From assembly GCA_977017575.1 (NCBI GenBank), contig CDRNVI010000015.1, positions 62,001 to 126,000 of the forward strand: a stretch of DNA of 64,000 nucleotides, given 5' to 3'. The notes beneath the pieces are model-generated. The model was not told the origin of the DNA and ran no database searches. It saw only the letters and a program-made list of their open reading frames with translations. Numbering within the stretch: the first letter of the stretch is position 1; the number at the start of each line of letters is the position of its first letter. The translations under genes were made by a program, and so were the position numbers. Shown piece by piece: positions 28,069 to 36,860 of the stretch. This DNA comes from Paramoeba atlantica (taxonomy: Eukaryota; Discosea).

Positions 28069-29619
28069 ATGTTCAAGAGGAATTTCGTTCCCCAATTTTT
28101 CGACCGATTTCTAAATATTCCCCGGCGAGCATATTGTTCAAAGACATCGTGCAGTACCCAGCCTCTAGCTAATGCAGAAGCAAGTACTGTCTTGTCTAAG
28201 GGTGGTGGCAGCTCCAAGGCAATGCATACGTGTATACCAACGTGGCTTACGGAAATGATTGAAGCATCGAAAAAGCTAAAGCGAGACATGAGAAGTCAAG
28301 ACTTGCACTTTTACGATACATCTGAATGGCAAAGAAGGGCTCACTCGTTTGACAATGAAGTGTGGGATCCCAATAACATGACAATGGTTGCCAAACAGCG
28401 ACTATGTTTGGGACAGCCCCATAAAGAATACACGCTGATTGGAGAGATTTTTAGTTTTCCCGATCAGGAGGATAATCCTGTAGTCAACAATCCTGGTAGA
28501 CCTGCAAAGCTTTGGTGGGACCACTCCAGTCCGACCCAAAAAGTTCTAGTTCAATTATCGGATCATTTTCCACCTTTGTTGTGGCCCGGAGTGATTCCCC
28601 AGTGCGAGTCACTTCTAAATTTATTCACAGAGTTTCTTGACATTGACGCTAAGCACATGAAGCTTAACATCGATGAATATGAATCCAAACAAAAGTCCTA
28701 TGAAGAGCAGCTTGGTACCTCGATTAGTTTTGAGACTAGCAACAAGCATCAGCTACGAGATCTTTTTATGAGAGACCTACGAAACAAGGACCCCGCTGAC
28801 TTTCGTCTGGATTGGGAGAAGGACTTCAGCATGTATTTAGGCACAGCAGATAATTTTCGAGTTATAGAAGAAAGGTGGAAAAGAAATCCCTTCTGTTTTG
28901 GATGGCCGCTCATGCTCTCCGATGGAAATCATTATATGGAAAATCAGCCCCTGCATTGTTGTGCGTTTCGCACGATAATGAGCAAATCTATTCTATCCTT
29001 CCAATCGCGAGTAGATTTACAACTGGAATCTCTTGCCACTTTGCGATCGACGCAAAACAACGATGAAGAAAATCCGTCAGATATTCTTCTAGAGGTCCCA
29101 GTTTTAGCTCACATTAACTACCAACAAAATAGGAGGCTGTGTGGGGGTCCGAAGTTTGTTCAACGATACAACAAGATTATGGGAACTGATTTTCCAGAGG
29201 ACACTCCCGTTGATGTGCTAGCTGCTCTTTGTCGGGAGGTTATCTGTAAATCTCCACGAGACGTATACAAAGAAGTAGAGTTTCTTGCGAAGTTGCTGGA
29301 GAAGGGAGTGCAGCCAGATCGAACTCCGCGACTCCCTACCGTCCTTCACAGTACCACGAAACTTGTTGGTCAAATAAGCTACAACGTGGTTTATCTCGCA
29401 TGTATGGAGTACGATAGATGGGTAGAGGACATTTACAAGAAGTTTTCTTCGCATCCTGAGCCAGTGCTACGAATAGCCCTCGCAAAAGGTGCATCCATAG
29501 TTATGAGACCCGACCTTGTAGAAGAAATGATACAGCTCGAGAAAGATGACGAAGTACAAGCATCTATGAAAAAGTTGATAGACATGGGTAAAAGTAATAC
29601 GGAAGCCAACAGGAAATGA
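28069..29619 (+). CDS. Mitochondrial protein of unknown function
   Basis: A 516-residue protein I do not recognise. The N terminus 'MFKRNFVPQFFDRFLNIPRRAYCS' is rich in R and F and poor in acidic residues, a good mitochondrial presequence with an R-x-Y cleavage-like site. The rest is soluble and tryptophan-rich, with blocks 'KLWWDHSSPTQKVLVQLSDH' and 'RLDWEKDFSMYLGTADNFRV', and a charged helical C terminus. A mitoribosome component or assembly factor is possible but not shown. The upstream 'atcaatttcag' could be a splice acceptor. Confidence 0.65.
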   Translation: MFKRNFVPQFFDRFLNIPRRAYCSKTSCSTQPLANAEASTVLSKGGGSSKAMHTCIPTWLTEMIEASKKLKRDMRSQDLHFYDTSEWQRRAHSFDNEVWDPNNMTMVAKQRLCLGQPHKEYTLIGEIFSFPDQEDNPVVNNPGRPAKLWWDHSSPTQKVLVQLSDHFPPLLWPGVIPQCESLLNLFTEFLDIDAKHMKLNIDEYESKQKSYEEQLGTSISFETSNKHQLRDLFMRDLRNKDPADFRLDWEKDFSMYLGTADNFRVIEERWKRNPFCFGWPLMLSDGNHYMENQPLHCCAFRTIMSKSILSFQSRVDLQLESLATLRSTQNNDEENPSDILLEVPVLAHINYQQNRRLCGGPKFVQRYNKIMGTDFPEDTPVDVLAALCREVICKSPRDVYKEVEFLAKLLEKGVQPDRTPRLPTVLHSTTKLVGQISYNVVYLACMEYDRWVEDIYKKFSSHPEPVLRIALAKGASIVMRPDLVEEMIQLEKDDEVQASMKKLIDMGKSNTEANRK

Positions 29620-30009
29620 CACTATTTTTAGAAAATTACTTTTGCAACTAACTAAAGTAATCGTTCTCTAGTTTTATATGGGCAGTAATCTCACATTCCC
29701 TGGTTTGCAGTGGTGTTTTTTTTCACTGAACCTTTCACATTTCTTTAAGTAATTATAAGTTATGTATTTTGAGAGAGCATGATCGATTGTTAGAATATCC
29801 GATGATTACATCCTTTCACTGTAGATCAACCATGCTTTACACAAGTGCCCATAAAGTATCTGTGAGTGCATTGCAGTATGTAAATAAGCGAGATCTGAGG
29901 TAGCTCCTTTATCTATTGTACTACAATTACTTCCATCAGATCACAATATCGACCGCTCGATCACCTGTGTTACATAATCGTCGTATCGTAGGTAGTTGTA
30001 GTCATTCTT
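29620..30009. other. 390-base spacer
   Basis: AT-rich, with no gene, RNA or repeat that I can support. Confidence 0.45.
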
Positions 30010-30954
30010 ATGGGAGCGGCACATTCGCATGAAATATCGCCCCTTTCCTTGGCTGCGATCCGTGCCACGACTCTTGCTCTGCCCTGTAGTCACGATGAAG
30101 CTAAACGACCGTGGCAGCCGGAGGACTCACAATCTTCGTTTTGCCGTCTTCGCCAGGCGTATCTGGGGCTTGACTTTCGTTCTCTTTACAGCCACACACG
30201 GTCCTGGGTAGTAAAGTCGTGCGCCAGGGGACACCAACAAGACGCGTCGAGAGCTGATACAGTTTGTTCCCTGCTAGCGAATTGCATACCCACACATTCC
30301 CGGACATGTAGAAAAATTCTACAATCTCAAGAATATTTGGGTTTGTCGGCGTTCGTAAAATTCCCTTGTCAACTCACCATCGAAAGGGAGGCAAGACGAT
30401 TATCAATTGATTCCTTAGTTGCAACTCATCGCATGAACCGTGAAATAAATAAAAAACAAAAGAGAACGGACCTTGCCTCCTGTCGTAGCACAGGGTCCAG
30501 CCCCACTGAGCCTGTTTCCTCTATGACATCATTGCTTCCACCGACTCAACATTCATATTTTGATATTCATGACACACGTAACCCGCCCACCTTGTTGGGA
30601 GCACAGGAATTGTTTCATCATGGAAATCCACTTATTAAAGGGGTTCGCGCCACGTCTTCGTGTCGGGAACGTGGTTCCTGTGGTTCGACTAATAAGGCGC
30701 TCGGAGGTATCAAGAAAGCCAATAAGCTCGACTCCTACTTTACACAAGGATTTGGTACAAGGGAAAGCCATCAAATTCAAACCAGCTTGACTGCATCAGA
30801 ACAATTAAGGACGAATCTGGTCGTCCAGAAATTAACAGCGAGCAGATTGGCTATGGTTGGTTCATCCAGTAAAACATTGAGAATTCAAACCTGGATCACA
30901 GAAGTCAGTAAAAGTTGCCCTACCACCGCGGTAACAGATGTTCCGCCTTTATAA
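30010..30954 (+). CDS. Hypothetical protein, 314 residues
   Basis: This is an uninterrupted 314-codon frame from ATG, in line with its neighbours. The product is basic, rich in S and T, and probably largely disordered. No domain is recognised. A short segment 'NKLDSYFTQG' is faintly like a degenerate PCNA-interaction box but lacks the leading glutamine. The length, position and strand support a real gene, but the lack of any recognisable domain keeps confidence moderate. Confidence 0.5.
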   Translation: MGAAHSHEISPLSLAAIRATTLALPCSHDEAKRPWQPEDSQSSFCRLRQAYLGLDFRSLYSHTRSWVVKSCARGHQQDASRADTVCSLLANCIPTHSRTCRKILQSQEYLGLSAFVKFPCQLTIEREARRLSIDSLVATHRMNREINKKQKRTDLASCRSTGSSPTEPVSSMTSLLPPTQHSYFDIHDTRNPPTLLGAQELFHHGNPLIKGVRATSSCRERGSCGSTNKALGGIKKANKLDSYFTQGFGTRESHQIQTSLTASEQLRTNLVVQKLTASRLAMVGSSSKTLRIQTWITEVSKSCPTTAVTDVPPL

Positions 30955-31604
30955 AAGAGTTGTTTTAAGCTTTAGTTATAATCCTTTTTTAGCATCTCTA
31001 AAAACTTGTATTGTTGAATGCAGATCGATTTAGGTGTGTATAGGGGGGATAAATGCCGATGAACATGGATTTATTTATACCAGCCTCCTATTTTGTCTTT
31101 TATATGAAACAAACATCGTTGTTTCCCCTTTCCTAATGATATTTCTTGACCTTCATTATTTCTCTTTGTACTTTATCTTCGTACGCTTTTTTATCACATT
31201 CACTAATTTATTATGCATCGAGTTCCTAAAATACTAGGAACTGAAAATAGTTTTTAGTATACGTATTGAATATGCATGACGTAGGGACTAGCGAGTAAGT
31301 AACTTCATTTATCAGCATCGAGTTCACTCCTCTCGCTTATTCCTCCCTATACAAAGGATTGTTCTCACGATAATTTCATTTAGTCTTATACGGTAATGGA
31401 TGTTGACGCCAAAAAATCTTTTTGTGCTGTGTTACAAAACGCTTTACAACTGTTGTCGCAAATTTTTCTTTAGTAACCACCTGCATTTAGAATTATCTCC
31501 CTTACTTTATTCTCTTATTAATAATTATATAATAATGATTATTCTATTATATAATAATCTATTCATTATAAATATGACTTTAGAATAATGACTTAAAGAA
31601 CGCC
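30955..31604. other. 650-base AT-rich spacer
   Basis: Long T-rich stretches give short hydrophobic frames (31034-31237, 31400-31588) that look like composition artefacts. A tract ending 'tatgactttag' (31574-31584) may be the splice acceptor for NUDT21. Confidence 0.45.
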
Positions 31605-32501
31605 ATGATGTATCGCGATTCTTCTCGGCCTAAAGTAAGCGTGTTTCCTTTGGAGTCGTACAGTTTTCTTGAGAAAACGGTGCACCGACCAGAGCGTGAC
31701 CTTTCGACCGAGGCCCACCTTACTCGACTGCAAAAACGCTACGATCGCAAGGGTTGCGTTCGCACAGTAGAGTCCGTGCTTCTGGTGCACTGCCATTCGC
31801 ACCCTCATGTACTTCTCCTGCAGGAGGACAACGGCAAGGGGGCTTTTCGTCTACCTGGGGGAAAATGTCGTGAGTTGGAAACTGATTTAGATTGCCTGCG
31901 CCGTAAGTTAAAGTCTTTGTTGGGTAGGGATGATAGAACCCCTCCTGCAGGATTTCCGCATCACAGTATTTTTGGTCAGATGAGTGTATTTTCCGTCCGG
32001 TCCGCTCCATCGGTGATCAGCAACCCGGCTTCACGAGACCCTTCTGTCGCAGGTAAAGTTGGTATCCCTGAAGCAGTAGAAGAGAAGAACACCCCTCTCT
32101 CTAAGGACGCGACCCTTGATAGCACCTACGAAAATGCTCAAAATACGGAAACGGATTCCAAAGAGGAAACGACTAGTGCTTCGATTGCTCAGCCACCTGA
32201 AAACCAACATCCTCCGCCTCGAACGTTTCATGTGGCCGAGCTGCTCGCCGAGTGGACACGACCGAACTTTGAGTCGCTGGTCTATCCTTACTGTCCTCCC
32301 CACGTTACCAGCCCCAAAGAGATACGGAGAATTTATCTCGTTCACATGCCTCAAAACCACACGTTTCTCGTACCTAAAAATATGAAATTGTTTGCTGTGC
32401 CATTGTTCGAGTTGTATGACAATACCACCCGATTTGGGAGTGTAGTTTTTAGTAACCTTCCCCAATCTCTGTCTCGATTTGATTTAGCTGCAATGTCGTA
32501 G
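31605..32501 (+). CDS. NUDT21: Cleavage factor Im 25 kDa (NUDT21/CPSF5)
   Basis: A subunit of mRNA 3'-end cleavage factor I, which in other eukaryotes binds UGUA upstream of poly(A) sites. The N-terminal 'VFPLESYSF' segment, the nudix-like 'FRLPGGKC' and the C-terminal 'VAELLAEWTRPNFESLVYP', 'HVTSPKEIRRIYLVHMP' and 'LFAVPLFELYDN' are characteristic. A low-complexity insertion of about 90 residues (about 110-205) splits the nudix region, so the protein is 298 residues against about 227 in humans. The catalytic nudix glutamates are missing, as in the whole family. Two adjacent ATGs mark the start. Confidence 0.9.
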   Translation: MMYRDSSRPKVSVFPLESYSFLEKTVHRPERDLSTEAHLTRLQKRYDRKGCVRTVESVLLVHCHSHPHVLLLQEDNGKGAFRLPGGKCRELETDLDCLRRKLKSLLGRDDRTPPAGFPHHSIFGQMSVFSVRSAPSVISNPASRDPSVAGKVGIPEAVEEKNTPLSKDATLDSTYENAQNTETDSKEETTSASIAQPPENQHPPPRTFHVAELLAEWTRPNFESLVYPYCPPHVTSPKEIRRIYLVHMPQNHTFLVPKNMKLFAVPLFELYDNTTRFGSVVFSNLPQSLSRFDLAAMS

Positions 32502-32563
32502 CATTCTCCTACACTGTACTTGACTTGCGATTATCGCGGAGCAAAATTTTTGGAAAATCGTAC

Positions 32564-32595
32564 ATATTACACCGCAATCGTATATTACACCGCAA
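32564..32595. repeat. 14-base direct repeat, period 18
   Basis: atattacaccgcaa occurs at 32564-32577 and 32582-32595. It is a local duplication in the spacer before the lysyl-tRNA synthetase. Confidence 0.8.
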
Positions 32596-32744
32596 GGTTA
32601 GGCCAGATAGATTTTTCATTATTATGAGAGGTCCCAACCCAAAAGTTCTTGTATTAAAAAATTAGATTTAATTTGAAAGGTCTAATTTTGCAGTACACAT
32701 GAAATTTGCAAACTGGATGGCAGTCCAATTCCCAATCGTTTCTC

Positions 32745-34469
32745 ATGCGTCGCATTCACTGTCTAGACGCTAACCATATATTATCGCGGTGTTTTCATAC
32801 TAGTTCTTGGCTATATCTCAACAGAGTTTATAAAACATTGTCTACCATGACTGAATCAGCACTTTCTGAGGGAGTCGATCAACTTTTGAAAGTGAAGAAA
32901 TCTGATACGGATATGTCTACCAATGAAAGCGGTTACTATCAACAAAGGCTGCGCACCGTAGAAGGTCTTGGCGTAGAAGGCAAGGCCTATCCCCATAAAT
33001 TCCAAATTTCAATGACGCTAGACAAGTATCGAGAAACCTTTGACGACAAACTAGAAAACGGTGAACGATTAGAAGAGAAAAGGGTTTCTATCGCGGGGCG
33101 AATTATGAATATCCGAAGTAGCAGCTCCAAGCTAAGTTTCCTTGACTTACAAGGAGAAGGGGTGAAGATTCAAATCTTTGCGCAGGTGAATTCTTATGAA
33201 GGAGGAAAAGAGGCGTACGATGCGATTCTTAAAATCGTACACCGAGGTGATATCGTAGGAGTGCGCGGAATTCCGTGCAAGAGCCGAACGGGGGAGCTCT
33301 CCATTGTCCCAACCGAGATGACTTTGCTCTCTACATGTTTTCACATGCTTCCCAAGGATTACTATGGTTTCGAGAACCAGGAACAGCGATACCGCCAACG
33401 ATACCTGGATCTTGTCGTGAACGGAAACACACGTCGTATCTTCCAAACCCGAGCAAAAATTATTACCTTTCTCCGTCGTTTCTTCGACGAGAGAGATTTT
33501 CTAGAGGTGGAAACACCGATGATGAATCAGATCGCTGGTGGCGCCGCGGCCCGTCCCTTTAAAACCCACCACAATGATCTCAACCTCGACATGTACCTCC
33601 GCATCGCCCCCGAGCTCTACCTCAAAATGCTCATCGTCGGTGGCCTCGACCGTGTCTACGAAATCGGTCGCCAGTTCCGCAACGAAGGCATCGATCTCAC
33701 CCACAACCCCGAATTCACCAGCATGGAGTTCTACTGGGCCTACGCCGACTACCACGACCTCATGCGTCTCACCGAGGACCTCCTCAGCTCCCTCACCCTC
33801 TCCCTCCTCGGCTCCACCACCGTCCCCTACGACGCCACCGGCGAGCCCCTCACCTTCAACTTCGCCCCCCCGTTCCGTCGGGTCCACTTCATCCCGGAAC
33901 TCGAGCGCTGCACCGGTCGCCCCTTCCCCCCCGATTTCAACGCCCCCTCCTTCCAACCCTTCCTGTTGGATCTGATCCAAAACGTGGCGAAGATCGAAGT
34001 CCCGCTGCCCCATACCGTCCCCCGGCTCCTGGATGCCTTAGCCGGGCACTACATTGAACCCACCTGTGTTCACCCCACCTTTGTCTTAGACCATCCACGG
34101 ATTATGTCCCCGTTAGCCAAATGGCACCGGAGTGATCCACGACTCTCGGAGCGGTTCGAGCTGTTTGTGAACCGCAAGGAGCTGTGCAACGCGTACACGG
34201 AGCTGAACAGCCCACTCGCGCAGAAGGCGTGCTTCGTGCAGCAAATGGAGGACCGTGCCAAGGGGGATGAGGAGGGGATGGAGATGGATGCGGGGTACGT
34301 GAGCGCGCTGGAGTACGGGCTCCCGCCGACCGGGGGGTGGGGGTTGGGGATCGACCGGTTGACCATGTTTTTAAGCAACCAGAGTAATATTAAGGAGGTG
34401 TTGCTGTTCCCGGCGATGAGGCCGGAAGGGGGTGGGGAGGAGGGGAAGGGGAGGGAGGGGAAGAAATGA
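32745..34469 (+). CDS. KARS1: Lysyl-tRNA synthetase, class II
   Basis: It charges tRNA-Lys. It has an OB-fold anticodon domain ('[12 protein letters not shown]', about residues 117-155), class II motif 2 with '[18 protein letters not shown]' (from about 308) and motif 3 '[11 protein letters not shown]' (about 534). The ATG at 32745 adds a basic, serine-rich N terminus ([18 protein letters not shown]...) like a mitochondrial presequence. A second in-frame ATG at 32847 would start the cytosolic form (MTESALSEG). One gene may therefore serve both compartments. From 33540 the sequence enters a GC island with C-to-G bias. The C-terminal codons encode a G/E/K-rich tail. Confidence 0.95.
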   Translation: MRRIHCLDANHILSRCFHTSSWLYLNRVYKTLSTMTESALSEGVDQLLKVKKSDTDMSTNESGYYQQRLRTVEGLGVEGKAYPHKFQISMTLDKYRETFDDKLENGERLEEKRVSIAGRIMNIRSSSSKLSFLDLQGEGVKIQIFAQVNSYEGGKEAYDAILKIVHRGDIVGVRGIPCKSRTGELSIVPTEMTLLSTCFHMLPKDYYGFENQEQRYRQRYLDLVVNGNTRRIFQTRAKIITFLRRFFDERDFLEVETPMMNQIAGGAAARPFKTHHNDLNLDMYLRIAPELYLKMLIVGGLDRVYEIGRQFRNEGIDLTHNPEFTSMEFYWAYADYHDLMRLTEDLLSSLTLSLLGSTTVPYDATGEPLTFNFAPPFRRVHFIPELERCTGRPFPPDFNAPSFQPFLLDLIQNVAKIEVPLPHTVPRLLDALAGHYIEPTCVHPTFVLDHPRIMSPLAKWHRSDPRLSERFELFVNRKELCNAYTELNSPLAQKACFVQQMEDRAKGDEEGMEMDAGYVSALEYGLPPTGGWGLGIDRLTMFLSNQSNIKEVLLFPAMRPEGGGEEGKGREGKK

Positions 34470-34500
34470 AGGGGGGATTGTGGTGAAAGTTGAGGGGATG
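33540..34500 (+). other. GC island with C-to-G strand shift (KARS)
   Basis: The island starts abruptly in mid-gene. 33841-33900 has about 28 C and 11 G; 34261-34320 has about 32 G and 7 C. It ends just past the stop. Confidence 0.8.
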
Positions 34501-35234
34501 TGATGGCTTACGTAGTGGGTTGTACAGGGGATTGAAGACGAGTTGAAATACGGATTTGAGCTAATTGTGTAGGTTTACAGAGTAGCAAAAACTTAATTTA
34601 TGTTGGGCTTTAGGTTTTTTTCTGAATTTACGTTTCCTTCTAATTTGTGTTAGATATACAACGTAAGGTTATTTTTAGTAAGACGCAGAAGCTTTACGAC
34701 TATGATTATCTGGACCTCTTTTTGCACAGAAAACATGGAACTGTTAAGCGGAATGAATATTCTAAACATTATTTAAATAGTGTATTTTAATGTAGGTATC
34801 GCTGCCGAGCAATGTTGAATTGTTCGGAAAAAAAAGGAATTGCTTAAATTAAAATGAGTGCTTTTAAATCACTGTTCGGGTTAATATTCCTATACCCTCG
34901 TATTATTCCTACCAGGAATATTAAGTGTTCCAATGGTGCTTAATATTCCTACCCCCTCTCTCCCCAACACCTACCTTGTCTTTGCTTGAGATCCACAATT
35001 TTCATCCTTCAATATTCTACTTTTTTATGATTTTTTCATCAAAATAGGAAGCCCAACGCGCGCACAGTCCCTAAAGAGGCAAAAACGAGCACAAGATCAA
35101 AGAGCGCGCCGCGAAGCGGCGCGAAATGTTTTTTGGTCCTTTTCTGCTAAGTTTTTAATATTCCTATACCTCGTAATATTCCTATACCCTCTTAATATTC
35201 CTACCAGGAATATTAACCCGGACAGTGGTTTAAT
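34470..35234. other. 765-base spacer with family B element
   Basis: The first part is G-rich, then AT-rich, with no gene. The second part (34864-35233) is the inverted-repeat element listed next, which runs to one base before the following start codon. Confidence 0.5.
34864..35233. mobile_element. MITE-like element, family B, flanked by TTAA
   Basis: The left end (TTAAatcactgttcgggttaatattcc) and the complement of the right end (TTAAaccactgtccgggttaatattcc) match at 25 of 27 bases, with TTAA at both outer borders. This suggests TTAA target duplication, as in piggyBac-like elements. Inside, the motif taatattccta recurs several times near both ends. The centre carries the hairpin gccgcgaagcggc within a longer GC palindrome (35104-35123). 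There is no coding capacity. Confidence 0.75.
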
Positions 35235-35975
35235 ATGAGTATTTTTTTTGAAGTAGGTTACTCCACTGTTCAATTAAAAACAAACATGTGTTCAAGCGAT
35301 TCGCTGGACGCACGCGGCAATATTATCTTTACTATCAGACATGTTAGACTAACTACTTACTATGAGAAAAACTTAACATTTATTTCGGAAAATTTTATGG
35401 ATGTCGTAACTCCTGATTTCTCACACATCTGGCTTCGAAAAACTGGAAGGAGCTGTATTCTTGCTGTCGCTGCATTGTCTGGTGTACTTTTATGGCTGCG
35501 TAAAAGTGGACTCTTCTCTACGCTTCGTCGCGTATTTTGTCGTCACCCACGGGAGCCTAATGAAACTACAGGATCTGATATCCGGAGTACTTTCGCAGAC
35601 GTTTCGTTGGGTGAAACCAAGGAGGCTCACTACCCTCCTCTCGCAACTCCGATCCGAGGGTTTACACCTGAAGAGCTACGTCGTTACGACGGTAGCGATC
35701 CATGCTTTTCCTCATCAATTTATATCTCTGTAATGAGACGAGTATTTGCCGTAGGTCCCGACCTATATGGCCCCAACGCACCTTACCATTGCTTTGCGGG
35801 AAGAGAGTGTAGCCGACATTTAGGATTGAGTACCATCGGGGATACCGAGTGTGACAAAGATTATTCTACACTCAACTTTTCACAAAAAGAAACGCTTTTA
35901 AAGTGGTATCAAAAATTTCATACTAAATATGAAACGGTCGGTTGGTATGTGCCCCTTGCGGAATATTTTCAATAA
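35235..35975 (+). CDS. MAPR family membrane protein (cytochrome b5-like)
   Basis: A membrane-associated progesterone receptor (PGRMC/Dap1) type protein. A membrane helix at about residues 73-92 ('SCILAVAALSGVLLWL') is followed by the heme-binding fold: 'RGFTPEELRRYDGSD', 'LYGPNAPYHCFAGRECSRHLG' and 'LKWYQKFHTKYETVGWYV'. Family members bind heme through tyrosine and support cytochrome P450s and heme handling. The ATG lies one base downstream of the family B element, so the 5' leader is element-derived. A second in-frame ATG at 35286 may be the true start. Confidence 0.85.
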   Translation: MSIFFEVGYSTVQLKTNMCSSDSLDARGNIIFTIRHVRLTTYYEKNLTFISENFMDVVTPDFSHIWLRKTGRSCILAVAALSGVLLWLRKSGLFSTLRRVFCRHPREPNETTGSDIRSTFADVSLGETKEAHYPPLATPIRGFTPEELRRYDGSDPCFSSSIYISVMRRVFAVGPDLYGPNAPYHCFAGRECSRHLGLSTIGDTECDKDYSTLNFSQKETLLKWYQKFHTKYETVGWYVPLAEYFQ

Positions 35976-36117
35976 TACTACAAATGCCACTCTATTTCGA
36001 TGAAAAGTGCTTATTTACATTTATTCTTGTTCGGTATCTCAGAAGCTTGTTGCTGTTTGTCGAACTTTTTGAAGTAATAGTATCGAAAATTTGCATTGCA
36101 CATCTCTTTTCTCGGAA

Positions 36118-36135
36118 TATAACATTTTTTCGTAG
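36118..36135 (+). promoter_or_regulatory. Candidate splice acceptor abutting the start codon
   Basis: The tract 'ataacattttttcgtag' ends in AG directly before the ATG at 36136. Unless a leader is added by trans-splicing, this leaves no untranslated leader at that site. Confidence 0.4.
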
Positions 36136-36438
36136 ATGAATGCACCCGCTCGAGTCGCTCCAAAATCGTTGCATCAGCTGAGATTGTTCTGTCAGCTTGC
36201 CGTGTTTTGGACTGGATGGGAAATCGGCGCTAGGCAAAAAATTGCTATTCGTGACCGTTGGCACGAGGCACGAGAAAAGAAATGGCTCGAGCGAGCCAAA
36301 GCGCAGCAAATGAAAAGCGATGAAATGGAAAGACTGGCTCCGAAGACCGAACACCCTAGCTTTTCGAAGGATCCTCCTGCCGCGATTAAGTCTCACCTGC
36401 AAAGCTTAGCAAAAGGCAATCTGGATGTTTTCCTTTAA
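36136..36438 (+). CDS. Small basic protein, 100 residues
   Basis: Not recognised. A short hydrophobic N-terminal helix ('LFCQLAVFWTGWEIGARQ', about residues 15-32) precedes a long charged helix ('KIAIRDRWHEAREKKWLERA'). This arrangement is typical of small accessory subunits of mitochondrial inner-membrane complexes, but no specific match is claimed. The position, strand and acceptor-like signal at the ATG support a real gene. Confidence 0.55.
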   Translation: MNAPARVAPKSLHQLRLFCQLAVFWTGWEIGARQKIAIRDRWHEAREKKWLERAKAQQMKSDEMERLAPKTEHPSFSKDPPAAIKSHLQSLAKGNLDVFL

Positions 36439-36860
36439 AATTCCTAGAACACCATTCTATCTTGTCGAAAATTTATTCAATGTTGAGCGCTATATGCCAT
36501 GAAATCACGCTACATTAGAAAAGTGCAGAATTCGAAAGCAAAGACTGAAGCTCGTTACGTCATTTAGTAGCATGCGTGAGTACTTTCTTGTGTGAATATT
36601 TTGTATAACGTTATTAACGCAATGAACAGTGAACACGACTAGTTGAATAGCTGTTTCTGATAAGTATCACGATACAAAAAAATGCTAATCACAGCCCAGA
36701 GTTTCTATTTGAGACTCTGAATCACTTACTACTGTGTGTACTCATTAAAATCGCAAAATTACGGTCCTCAAACTTATTATGGTCCTAAATTACGGTCCTC
36801 AACTTACCATACACGTGTAGTATTTCTGTTTTCAAATTTGATATATCAATACGCCATAGC
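36439..36860. other. 422-base spacer
   Basis: AT-rich, with a 16-base direct repeat (36756-36802) near the end and nothing else that I can support. Confidence 0.45.
36756..36802. repeat. 16-base direct repeat, period 31
   Basis: aaattacggtcctcaa occurs at 36756-36771 and 36787-36802, with a partial copy of ggtcct between. Confidence 0.85.

Noticed and set aside
33501-34013. Long minus-strand open frame opposite KARS
   Set aside because: It is a shadow of the GC-rich, C-biased + strand coding region. Its E/G/V-rich product is what that composition gives.
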